Source of the DNA: M3007 sp964481485
GTDB lineage: Bacteria > Bacteroidota > Bacteroidia > Chitinophagales > Saprospiraceae
Reading direction: 5' to 3'
Length of the DNA stretch: 11,803 nucleotides
Assembly: GCA_964481485.1 (NCBI GenBank)
Contig: CAYZVM010000194.1
Span: 1 to 11,803 of the forward strand
Under the pieces are notes generated by a model. The model worked only from the letters and a program-made list of their open reading frames with translations, was not told where the DNA came from and did not search any database. The translations under genes and the position numbers were made by a program. Of this stretch, positions 1 through 6,963 are shown one piece after another; position 1 is the stretch's first letter, and the number at the start of each line of letters is the position of its first letter.

Positions 1-2
1 AC

Positions 3-764
3 TTACTGTGCCACCTTGTTTTTAAAATCTCGCGATAGAACAAGAATAGCAGCATATAGTCTGCTGCTTTGCCGGGCGAGTTTTGCCAACATTTTTTTAT
101 CTGTAAACCTCTCTTTTTCCAATAGTGCCGCGATAGAAATAATATCGTGCCATTGGCCAATGGCATCTTGCAACCTATCCAGATAAGAGGTATTCAGCCG
201 CAATTTTTTGACCAACAGTTTTGGCAACATCGCGTGAAAGTATAACAGCATTTTCACCTCTTTCCGGTTTTTGTGCAGGTTGGCCGTGTGGTCGGTGGGT
301 TGAGCAAAAGAACGGGCCAGTTTTTTCAGGCGCTTTTTGTATAAGCGTACAATGACTTTGTTTTTTATATCCTGAAAATTGCTGAAAATTGTTTTCTCTG
401 TTCGCTGGAGGCTTTTTGTATGAACATTATATCTCAAACAGAATCGGCGGGTTTCATCTTTTTCTATTTTTTCTTGTCTGTTTTTCAATTCCGCATTGGC
501 CAATTGATATTGTTCTATGAGGTGCAAGTGAATGTGGGCGCCCCGGATTTTTCCAGCTTGTTTGAAAATGGATTGAAGTGGCTTGAGATGCTGGGCAGAC
601 GAGCTGCCCTGTGAAAACCGCAGCAAAGCCTTTATCTTTTTCACCTGCACGCGGAATCGGTGCAGTTCTTCCTGTTTTTGAGTCTCGCAAAAGGCAAGCA
701 GATGAGCGAGCATGGAGTGCCATGCTTTGTTGAAATGCTTTTTTTGCCGTCCTCTTTTTAACAT
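3..764 (-). CDS. CHAD domain-containing protein
   Basis: A 253-residue protein with the CHAD pattern. The first half carries H35-x2-R38-V-x2-KK-IKALLRF, the conserved His/Arg/Lys helix of this family. The second half repeats the theme with LHKNRKEVKMLL and then the typical LQDAIGQWHDI near residue 200. CHAD domains are helical bundles with a basic surface that bind inorganic polyphosphate; many sit beside CYTH phosphatases or in polyphosphate granules. No CYTH domain is visible here, so this is a stand-alone CHAD protein. No signal peptide or membrane segment is seen, so it is probably cytoplasmic. The protein is rich in Lys and Arg, as expected. The ATG overlaps the stop of the upstream oxidoreductase gene by 7 bp, so the two are probably co-transcribed and translationally coupled. 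The gene is AT-rich (33% GC in 361-420) next to a GC-rich neighbour (62% in 1921-1980), which suggests a separate origin. The stop codon lies at the very window edge, so the gene is complete. Confidence 0.85.
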   Translation of the reverse strand: MLKRGRQKKHFNKAWHSMLAHLLAFCETQKQEELHRFRVQVKKIKALLRFSQGSSSAQHLKPLQSIFKQAGKIRGAHIHLHLIEQYQLANAELKNRQEKIEKDETRRFCLRYNVHTKSLQRTEKTIFSNFQDIKNKVIVRLYKKRLKKLARSFAQPTDHTANLHKNRKEVKMLLYFHAMLPKLLVKKLRLNTSYLDRLQDAIGQWHDIISIAALLEKERFTDKKMLAKLARQSSRLYAAILVLSRDFKNKVAQ

Positions 765-2260
765 ATTTCAGGAACCTCAAAATCCTTGTCTTCCTTTTTG
801 CATATCAACTGCGCCACCGTCCGCCCCGACATCATGGCCGTCGGGACACCGCCTCCGACCGCGACCCAATGGCCGCACATATAGAAATGTTCCAAGCCGG
901 GCAAGGTGTTGGGCAGTTCTTCAAAACCCCTTTCGGGCGTGGCGAGCCAACCCTCAAAACTGCCTTTCCAATTGTTTGTAAAACTGATAATAGTGGCCGG
1001 GGTGGTCACATCGGTCATTTCCACAAAGTCGCGCACATCGCCGATTTTATGCTCGAGGATGGTGATGAATGCTTCGGCAATGCGTTGCTTTTCAGCCTCG
1101 TAGCGGGCGGGCGCGTCGCGCTGCAACTGCTGCCAATAAGTGTAATCCCGCGTGTCAATCATCGTCGTGAGCAGCGTTTTCCCAAAAGGCGCGAGCGTCG
1201 GGTCGAAGTTGTGCACCCGCAGGTGTAAGTCATGGATGTCCGTTTCCGGGTCAATGTGCAGAGGCTCTTTTAGCGGGAAAATATAACTGTGCGGGGTGGC
1301 GTGGAAAGTGCGGCCCACGCCGAGCGCCACGAACACCAAAGAGGGGAAGGTTTTGCCCGTAGAAAAATAATGCTCGAGTGCTGGCGCGGTGTATTTGTCT
1401 TCCAACATCTCGCGGATAGTGCTATGGCCATCGGCAGCAGAGACGACATAATCGCCCCGGTGCGTCTCGCCGTTTGCCAATTGCAGGCCAGTGGCGCGGT
1501 CGTTTTCTACCAAGATTTTGCTCACGCGGCTGCCGTAGTGGAATTTTCCGCCCAACTGCTCATAGCGGTTGGCGACGCGGTTGGCGAAGTTCAGCGAGCC
1601 GCCCACGGGGTAGCCCGCTGCTTTTTTGTGCATCCATGCGAGCGTCATCATGCCAAAAAGGATGGGCATTTCTGGCATAAAAAGATTGGCGATGGCTTTG
1701 CGCAGCAGCGGGTTTTGAAAGCCCTCGGCGTATTCGGCGGTGCTGATGTGGCTGTATTTGCCAAGCACACCGAAATAAGGCAGCAGTTTCCACATCGTTT
1801 TCGCTTTGTACCACAGGTTGGCAATCGCCATCGGCTGCTCGTTGGGCAACTTCATGTCCACCAATTTTTTGCAGGCATGGACAAACGTTTCAATATGCTC
1901 CGCGTCCTCCGGTGCTTTTTCCAACATCTCCACCTGCAAGCGGTCGAGGTCGGTGAAGACGCGCAGTTGGCGGCCATGTTCATCCTCCACCCGCAAAAAC
2001 TCCTCGTGGTTGACCATTTCGACGTGGTTCATGTCAATCAACTCGCTCCAGCGCTCGTACAAACTATCGGACGACCCGGAGCCGACAAGCCAATGGATGC
2101 ACCAATCCACCGTGTAGTCGCCGCGTTTCCATGCGGTGCAAACACCGCCGGGCGTGTGGTTGAGTTCAAAAATCTCGGTGTCAAAACCGTTCATTTGCAG
2201 GTAAGCACCGGCGCTCATGCCGGCCATGCCGCCGCCGATGATGAGGACTTTTTTTCGCAT
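758..2260 (-). CDS. CrtI/RetSat-type NAD(P)/FAD-dependent oxidoreductase
   Basis: A 500-residue flavoprotein of the phytoene desaturase / carotenoid isomerase / retinol saturase type. The N-terminus has the Rossmann motif G9-G-G-M-A-G14, E32 at the end of the second strand (ribose contact) and P37-G-G. The C-terminus has the second FAD motif, GHWVAVGGGVPTAMMSGR. Family members desaturate or isomerise polyenes and related lipids using FAD. The exact substrate cannot be told from sequence, and no other carotenoid genes (crtB, crtY, crtZ) are in the window. An ATG at 2317 would add 19 residues, but it lies upstream of a perfect -7 box (2286-2293). The start at 2260 also places the Rossmann strand KVLIIGGG at residue 4, as is usual, so 2260 is preferred. 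The gene reads straight into the CHAD gene with a 7-bp overlap. The product is probably cytoplasmic or membrane-associated. Confidence 0.85.
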   Translation of the reverse strand: MRKKVLIIGGGMAGMSAGAYLQMNGFDTEIFELNHTPGGVCTAWKRGDYTVDWCIHWLVGSGSSDSLYERWSELIDMNHVEMVNHEEFLRVEDEHGRQLRVFTDLDRLQVEMLEKAPEDAEHIETFVHACKKLVDMKLPNEQPMAIANLWYKAKTMWKLLPYFGVLGKYSHISTAEYAEGFQNPLLRKAIANLFMPEMPILFGMMTLAWMHKKAAGYPVGGSLNFANRVANRYEQLGGKFHYGSRVSKILVENDRATGLQLANGETHRGDYVVSAADGHSTIREMLEDKYTAPALEHYFSTGKTFPSLVFVALGVGRTFHATPHSYIFPLKEPLHIDPETDIHDLHLRVHNFDPTLAPFGKTLLTTMIDTRDYTYWQQLQRDAPARYEAEKQRIAEAFITILEHKIGDVRDFVEMTDVTTPATIISFTNNWKGSFEGWLATPERGFEELPNTLPGLEHFYMCGHWVAVGGGVPTAMMSGRTVAQLICKKEDKDFEVPEIC

Positions 2261-2285
2261 AGCATCGAATTTTGGAAATGCCCTG

Positions 2286-2293
2286 CAAAAATA
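2286..2293 (-). promoter_or_regulatory. Candidate Bacteroidota -7 box for the FAD oxidoreductase unit
   Basis: Read on the minus strand this is TATTTTTG, a perfect match to TAnnTTTG. It ends 25 nt before the ATG at 2260. No clear TTG -33 element is seen at the usual distance (about 17 to 20 nt further upstream). The same octamer precedes acsA at nearly the same distance. The position argues against the longer start at 2317. Confidence 0.45.
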
Positions 2294-2370
2294 GATGGCG
2301 GTTTTGCTGGAAACCATGACGGTGGTCGGCGATTAGGCTGACACTTGTCAATGTGGCATCGTGGGAGCAA

Positions 2371-2526
2371 GATGGTGTCTCATAAGTGCTGCGCCAAATT
2401 TTCGCGCCAAATTATGTCACGCAAAGACGCAAAGTTCGCCAAGCGTAGAGTACTCTTTGCGGGCTTTGCGTCTTTGCGTGACATTATCTGACAGGTTTTG
2501 CGCAACTATACTTATGAGACAGCCTC
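2371..2526. repeat. MITE-like element with terminal inverted repeats and inner hairpin
   Basis: The outer ends form an imperfect 17-bp inverted repeat (2371-2387 and 2510-2526, 15 of 17 matching), with a perfect 12-bp core TGTCTCATAAGT / ACTTATGAGACA. The inner arms are a perfect 19-bp inverted repeat (2416-2434 and 2464-2482, GTCACGCAAAGACGCAAAG and its complement) around a 29-nt loop that holds the palindrome AGAGTACTCT at 2447-2456. CTTTGCG occurs three times on the right side (2455, 2464, 2472). A 10-bp unit GCGCCAAATT is repeated at 2391 and 2404. The element is non-coding and about 156 bp long, with no transposase. The ends recall transposon termini of the TGTCTCA type, so a non-autonomous element moved by a transposase elsewhere is plausible. 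I see no clear target-site duplication. It could also be a folded RNA or a spreading palindrome. Confidence 0.6.
2416..2482. repeat. Perfect 19-bp stem, 29-nt loop, within the MITE-like element
   Basis: Arms 2416-2434 and 2464-2482 are exactly complementary and extend outward with 4 of 5 further matches (ATTAT on each side). Each arm contains CGCAAAG twice, so the stem is internally periodic and could slip. If transcribed it would fold very stably. There is no T-run after either arm, so it is not a classic terminator. Confidence 0.75.
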
Positions 2527-2591
2527 TTCGCGTTGCGCCATTCCTTTTGTCTTTCATCCTTCATTTTTGAGGAAAGTATGTGTTACCGGGA

Positions 2592-2620
2592 TTGGGTTAG
2601 GAAAAATGTGGCTATACTTG
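2592..2620 (+). promoter_or_regulatory. Candidate promoter for the Type IIG gene
   Basis: TTG (2592-2594), an 18-nt spacer and TATACTTG (2613-2620) approximate the Bacteroidota TTG / TAnnTTTG promoter with one mismatch in the -7 box. The box ends 25 nt before the ATG at 2646, the same distance as for the FAD gene. An alternative 7-of-8 match, CATTTTTG at 2562-2569, lacks a well-placed TTG. Confidence 0.35.
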
Positions 2621-2645
2621 CCCGCAGAAATACCGACCGGAAACG

Positions 2646-5600
2646 ATGAAACTCGACACGCTCTCTATTGCCAAATCGCTCCTGCCCGCCGACCGCGTCC
2701 GCAACGTGGAGCAAAGCCAACTCGAACGGTTCAAAACCGAACTCTCGCGGCTGTTCCAAAGCATCGAACATTCCTCCGGCGAATCCGAGGAGCATTTCAA
2801 AAACATCGTCGCCGATTTTCTCAAAAACGTCTGGTACCGCGACGAGCATTACATCAACACCCGCGACCGCCAAGACCTCACCATCCGCACGGGCAAAACC
2901 GCCAAAGACCCCGTCGGCGTCATCATAGAAGCCAAAAAGCCCGGCAACCGCGCCGAAATGATGAACGCCGAAAAACCCAACACAAAAGCCCTCCACGAAC
3001 TGCTCCGCTACTACCTCAACGAGCGCCAACAATCGGGCAATCGCGACATCAAACGCCTGATTATCACCAACGTGGAGGAATGGTTCGTCTTCGATGCCGC
3101 CGACTTCGAGCGCCACATTTACAGCAATGCCGCCTTATTGAAACAATACACCGACTGGCACGAAAAACGCCTCGGCGCGGGCAACACCGATTGGTTTTAC
3201 AAAGAAATCGCCGCGCCGTTTTTTGAAAAAGAACTGCCCGCGCTGACCTGCACCCATTTCCGGCTCGACACTTTCCGCGCCGCCGCAGAAAACGGCGACG
3301 ACGAGCAACTGCTCGACCTCTACAAAATCCTCTCGCCCGAACACCTGCTGAAAAAGCCTTTTGCCAACGACGCCAACACGCTCAACAAACAATTCTACGA
3401 CGAACTGCTCTACATCCTCGGATTAGAAGAAGTGAAAGAAGGCGGTAAAAAACTCATAGACCGCGCCGTAAAACGCCGCCAAGAAGGCAGTCTGCTCGAA
3501 AATACCCTTAACAAACTCGACGTGACGGGCAAGTGGCGCAAAGCCCCCGACCTACCCGGCTATGGCGACAAGGAGGAAGAACAGCGGTTCAGCATCGCCC
3601 TCGAACTCTGCATCGCCTGGCTCAATCGCATCCTTTTCCTCAAACTCCTCGAAGGCCAACTCAAACGCTGGAAACCCGCCGAGCCGCTCAGCACTTTCCT
3701 CCGCGCCGATTTCATCAAAGACTTCGACGACCTCTCGCAACTTTTCTTCGAAGTCCTCAACCGCCCCCACGACCAGCGCCGCCCCGCCGTGCAAGAACGC
3801 TACGGCAATTTGCCCTACCTCAACAGCAGTCTCTTTGAACCCACCGCGCTCGAAGACGCCATTTTCAGCGTGGAAAGCCTCGACGACCGCGCCGAAATGA
3901 GCCTCGCGCCCAACACCGTGCTGCGCGACGCTACCGGTCAGCGCCGCAGCGGGCGCATGAACACGCTCCACTACCTGCTCGCTTTCCTCGACGCCTACGA
4001 TTTCAGCAGCAGCGGCAAAGCCCGCGTGCAGGCCGACAACCGAGACGTCATCAACGCTGCCGTGCTCGGCCTCATCTTTGAAAAAATAAACGGCTACCGC
4101 GACGGCTCTTTTTTCACGCCGGGTTTCATCACGATGTATATGTGCCGCGAAACCCTGCGCCGCGCCGTGCTCCAAAAATTCAACGACCGCTACGGCTGGG
4201 ACTGCGCCGATTTCGACGACCTGCACAACCGCCTCGACTTCGGCAAACTCGCCGAATACAACGAACTCGTCAACAGCCTGCGCATCTGCGACCCCGCCGT
4301 CGGTTCCGGCCATTTCCTCGTCAGCGCGCTCGACGAACTCATCGCCATCAAGAGCGAACTTGACATCCTCTGCGACCGCGGCGGGCGCCGCCTGCGCGAT
4401 GTCCGCGCCATTGTCGGCAACGACGAACTCATCATCACCGACACCGAAACCGACCAGCCCGTCGAGTACAAACCCGGCGTGGCCGCCTCCCAGCGCATTC
4501 AGGAGGCCTTTTTTCACGAAAAACAAACCCTCATCGAAAACTGCCTGTTCGGCGTGGACATCAATCCCAAATCGGTCATGATTTGCCGCCTGCGGCTGTG
4601 GATTGAGTTGCTGAAACACGCCTACTTCAAAACGGCAGACGGTGGACGGCCTACGGCAGACGGCGGGCTGGAGACTTTGCCCAACATAGACATCAACATC
4701 AAAACGGGCAACTCTTTGGTGAGCCGTTTTGCGCTCAATGAGGATTTGAAGGGCGCGTTAAAAACCATCAAGTATTCTATCAACGACTACCGAGGTTTCG
4801 TCCGTGACTACAAAAATTCGAGGGACAAAGAGGTCAAAAGAGGGCTTTTGATGATTATTGATGAAATCAAAAACAATTTCCGCACGGAAATCGGGCGCAA
4901 TGACCCCAAAGTGTTGAAACTCCAAAAACTAAGGAGCGAATTTTATCATCGGTTTTCTGGCAATTTCCTTTTCGAGCCGGAAGTGCCTTACGGCGGGAAA
5001 AAACCGCCTAGCGATTCTTTGGAAGCCAAACGCGAAAAAGCGAAAGCGGAACTTGAGCAGAAAATCGCCAAAGAGAGTGCGGAAATCGAAGAAATCAAAA
5101 ACAACAAGATTTTCAAAAACGCCTTCGAATGGCGTTTCGAATTCCCCGAAGTACTCGACGACGATGGGCGTTTTGTCGGTTTCGATGTCGTGGTGGGCAA
5201 TCCGCCCTACATCCGGCAGGAGGAACTCGGCGGGCAAAAGCCTCATTTACAGCAACATTACCAAACCTTCGCCGGCACCGCCGACCTCTACGTTTATTTT
5301 GTGGAGCGCGGCATGAATGTGCTGCGCCCCGGCGGGCAGTTCAGTTACATCCTGCCCAATAAATGGATGCGCGCAGGCTACGGCGACCGTTTGCGCCAAT
5401 TCGTCAAGAGCCGACGACTGCTCGCCATCAGCGATTTCGGCGACCTGCCCGTGTTCGAGGAGGCCACGACTTACCCCTGCATTCTGGAAATTCAAAACGC
5501 CCCGGCGGGCGACGATTTTTCGGCCGCCAATATTCAAACGCTTGATTTTGAAAACGGACTGCCGGAATACCTGCGCCAAAACGCCTTCCGCGTCGGCATC

Positions 5601-6464
5601 GCGGGTTTGCAGGACAGCGGCTGGACGCTCAGCAACCAAAGCGTGCAAAACCTGCTTGAAAAACTCCGCCGCGCCGGAAAACCGCTGGGCGAATATGTGA
5701 ACGGGAAAATTTATTACGGCATCAAAACCGGCCTGAACGAAGCCTTCGTCATAGATGCCGCTACCCGTGCGCGTTTGATTGCAGAAGACCCAAAAAGCGC
5801 GGAGGTGATTAAGCCGTTTTTGGCGGGAAGGGAGATAAAACGCTACCAATCTGCAAATACGGGGCAATACTTGATTGTTTTTGCAAAGGGTGTTACAAAT
5901 AAAAATACCAATCAGAAAAAACCTGAAGAGTGGCTGCAATTAACCTATCCCTCAATTTTCAAACATCTAAAACCCTTTGAGGAAAAGGCTAAAAATCGCC
6001 ATGACAAAGGGGATTATTGGTGGGAACTTAGAGCCTGCGATTACTATTCCGAATTTGAAAAGGAAAAAATATTTTTTGCGGAAATTTCAACTGTTGGTCA
6101 ATTCAATTTTGACAACGAGGGAAAATACTGCGACACAACTGGCTACATTTTGGGGATAAATTCTAACTATGTACTTGGCCTATTGAATTCGAACCTCACC
6201 AATTTTTTCTTTTCAAAAGTAAGTTCTGAAATCAGAGGCGGGTTTCTTCGATGGAAACGCCAATACGTTGAGCAAATTCCAATTCCCGACATTTCCGAAA
6301 AAGCCCAACAGCCCATCATCGCCCTCGTCACCCGCATCCTCGCCGCCAAACGCGCCGACCCGCAAGCCGACACTTCGGCGCTGGAGGCGGAGATAGACGG
6401 GCTGGTGTACGAGTTGTATGGATTGACGGAGGAGGAAATCGGCATCGTGGAGGGCAAGGCCTGA
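2646..6464 (+). CDS. Type IIG (Eco57I-class) restriction-modification enzyme
   Basis: One 1272-residue chain carries both activities. Residues 1 to about 200 hold a PD-(D/E)xK nuclease, with D77-L-T-I and, 17 residues later, E95-A-K97. A helical connector follows. The methyltransferase domain has motif I D549-P-A-V-G-S-G-H-F (AdoMet binding), an acidic residue after the next strand in FGVD638INP, and motif IV N852-P-P-Y855, which predicts N6-adenine methylation. From about residue 1000 comes a TaqI-like specificity domain, including KPFLAGREIKRYQ. Such enzymes methylate one strand of an asymmetric site and cut at a distance; cleavage and protection need no partner gene. The length resembles BREX PglX, but the nuclease motif and the lack of brx genes favour Type IIG. 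The start at 2646 fits the promoter and the family N-terminus. Two oddities are noted as findings: AT-rich tracts, strongest in the specificity region, and a repeat-derived insert at 4632-4666. The reading frame is intact. Confidence 0.9.
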   Translation: MKLDTLSIAKSLLPADRVRNVEQSQLERFKTELSRLFQSIEHSSGESEEHFKNIVADFLKNVWYRDEHYINTRDRQDLTIRTGKTAKDPVGVIIEAKKPGNRAEMMNAEKPNTKALHELLRYYLNERQQSGNRDIKRLIITNVEEWFVFDAADFERHIYSNAALLKQYTDWHEKRLGAGNTDWFYKEIAAPFFEKELPALTCTHFRLDTFRAAAENGDDEQLLDLYKILSPEHLLKKPFANDANTLNKQFYDELLYILGLEEVKEGGKKLIDRAVKRRQEGSLLENTLNKLDVTGKWRKAPDLPGYGDKEEEQRFSIALELCIAWLNRILFLKLLEGQLKRWKPAEPLSTFLRADFIKDFDDLSQLFFEVLNRPHDQRRPAVQERYGNLPYLNSSLFEPTALEDAIFSVESLDDRAEMSLAPNTVLRDATGQRRSGRMNTLHYLLAFLDAYDFSSSGKARVQADNRDVINAAVLGLIFEKINGYRDGSFFTPGFITMYMCRETLRRAVLQKFNDRYGWDCADFDDLHNRLDFGKLAEYNELVNSLRICDPAVGSGHFLVSALDELIAIKSELDILCDRGGRRLRDVRAIVGNDELIITDTETDQPVEYKPGVAASQRIQEAFFHEKQTLIENCLFGVDINPKSVMICRLRLWIELLKHAYFKTADGGRPTADGGLETLPNIDINIKTGNSLVSRFALNEDLKGALKTIKYSINDYRGFVRDYKNSRDKEVKRGLLMIIDEIKNNFRTEIGRNDPKVLKLQKLRSEFYHRFSGNFLFEPEVPYGGKKPPSDSLEAKREKAKAELEQKIAKESAEIEEIKNNKIFKNAFEWRFEFPEVLDDDGRFVGFDVVVGNPPYIRQEELGGQKPHLQQHYQTFAGTADLYVYFVERGMNVLRPGGQFSYILPNKWMRAGYGDRLRQFVKSRRLLAISDFGDLPVFEEATTYPCILEIQNAPAGDDFSAANIQTLDFENGLPEYLRQNAFRVGIAGLQDSGWTLSNQSVQNLLEKLRRAGKPLGEYVNGKIYYGIKTGLNEAFVIDAATRARLIAEDPKSAEVIKPFLAGREIKRYQSANTGQYLIVFAKGVTNKNTNQKKPEEWLQLTYPSIFKHLKPFEEKAKNRHDKGDYWWELRACDYYSEFEKEKIFFAEISTVGQFNFDNEGKYCDTTGYILGINSNYVLGLLNSNLTNFFFSKVSSEIRGGFLRWKRQYVEQIPIPDISEKAQQPIIALVTRILAAKRADPQADTSALEAEIDGLVYELYGLTEEEIGIVEGKA
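4632..4666 (+). repeat. In-frame 21-bp-spaced direct repeat inside the Type IIG gene
   Basis: ACGGCAGACGG occurs at 4632-4642 and again at 4653-4663; over 14 bp the copies match at 13 positions. The spacing is 21 bp, so it encodes the repeated peptide TADGG-RP-TADGG without breaking frame. It lies between the FGVDINP segment and the DININIKTGNSLVSRF segment, at a loop where an insert would be tolerated. Confidence 0.6.
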
Positions 6465-6467
6465 GCG

Positions 6468-6500
6468 ACGTTTACGAAACCTCGAAGGTTTCGTAAACGT
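6468..6500. repeat. Perfect 15-bp palindromic hairpin after the Type IIG gene
   Basis: ACGTTTACGAAACCT (6468-6482) and its exact complement (6486-6500) are separated by 3 nt (CGA). The hairpin starts 4 nt after the Type IIG stop codon. No U-run follows on the plus strand (GGGAACGTG comes next), so a rho-independent terminator is not supported. It may protect the 3' end of the mRNA, or be one copy of a dispersed palindromic repeat. Confidence 0.7.
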
Positions 6501-6529
6501 GGGAACGTGAAAAAACAAAATGCAAAGCC

Positions 6530-6940
6530 ATGATTTCACACGACGACGCTGACATTGTGTTTGGGTACACGGAATATTCGCCGATACCTGTATTCAATTG
6601 GTATAGTCGAGAATACACTACCTCATGGGACGAAACGCGGCATAAAGAACTACGTCTGCTCATGACAACGACCAAAGTGTACGTGCGATATAAATCCCGT
6701 GATGTAGAGACGTTGGTGCGGATGTTGTGTTCGCGTTTTATGGAAGATTTATACCGTGAGCGCAGTGAGGCAAGTTGCGAAGACTTGTCTTTTTTATTCG
6801 TGTTCGTCTGGCATTATCGGCATTTGGAAAACGAAAATGATATGGAGCGTTACGATGCAAAAGTTGGCTTTTGCGACCGGTTCAGGCGTTTGCTTTTTGA
6901 GAGGGGGTTGGCGAAGTCGTATCAGACATCGCTTTTTTAA
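6530..6940 (+). CDS. Hypothetical protein, 136 residues
   Basis: I do not recognise this protein. It begins at an ATG 30 nt after the hairpin and ends in a TAA. It is charged and aromatic (Tyr, Trp, Phe and many Arg/Glu), with no signal peptide, no clear membrane segment and no obvious catalytic motif. The middle, from about residue 50 to the end, looks mostly helical (for example the stretch around RDVETLVRMLCSRFMEDLYRERSE). The N-terminal 45 residues are richer in strand-forming residues. It lies 65 nt downstream of the Type IIG gene on the same strand, so it could be a co-transcribed accessory, but the hairpin between them leaves this open. It converges with the SDR gene 23 nt away. No Shine-Dalgarno site is seen. 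It may be real, but coding evidence rests only on an intact frame and plausible composition. Confidence 0.55.
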   Translation: MISHDDADIVFGYTEYSPIPVFNWYSREYTTSWDETRHKELRLLMTTTKVYVRYKSRDVETLVRMLCSRFMEDLYRERSEASCEDLSFLFVFVWHYRHLENENDMERYDAKVGFCDRFRRLLFERGLAKSYQTSLF

Positions 6941-6963
6941 ACCCTGCCGCTCCGCAGGCAAGT

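Noticed and set aside
1289..2341. 350-codon open frame on the plus strand opposite the FAD oxidoreductase
   Set aside because: It is antisense to a clear flavoprotein, has no recognisable motif, and is explained by the GC-rich codon pattern of the real gene.
2371..2526. CRISPR array
   Set aside because: Repeats are inverted and nested, not regularly spaced direct repeats with unique spacers.
3552..4619. 355-codon open frame on the minus strand inside the Type IIG gene
   Set aside because: It is a Val/Glu/Ala/Phe-rich mirror of GC-biased codons and is antisense to the helical connector and methyltransferase motif I. No family match.
5247..5939. 230-codon open frame on the minus strand in the Type IIG gene
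   Set aside because: It is antisense to the methyltransferase and specificity parts, and no motif is seen.
2646..6464. BREX system with PglX
   Set aside because: Size and methyltransferase fold are similar, but an N-terminal D77/E95-x-K97 nuclease is present and no brxA, brxB, brxC or pglZ lies nearby.
6943..6958. Terminator between the convergent 136-residue gene and the SDR gene
   Set aside because: The hairpin CCTGC/GCAGG has only 5 pairs and no T-run on either strand, so it is too weak to call.
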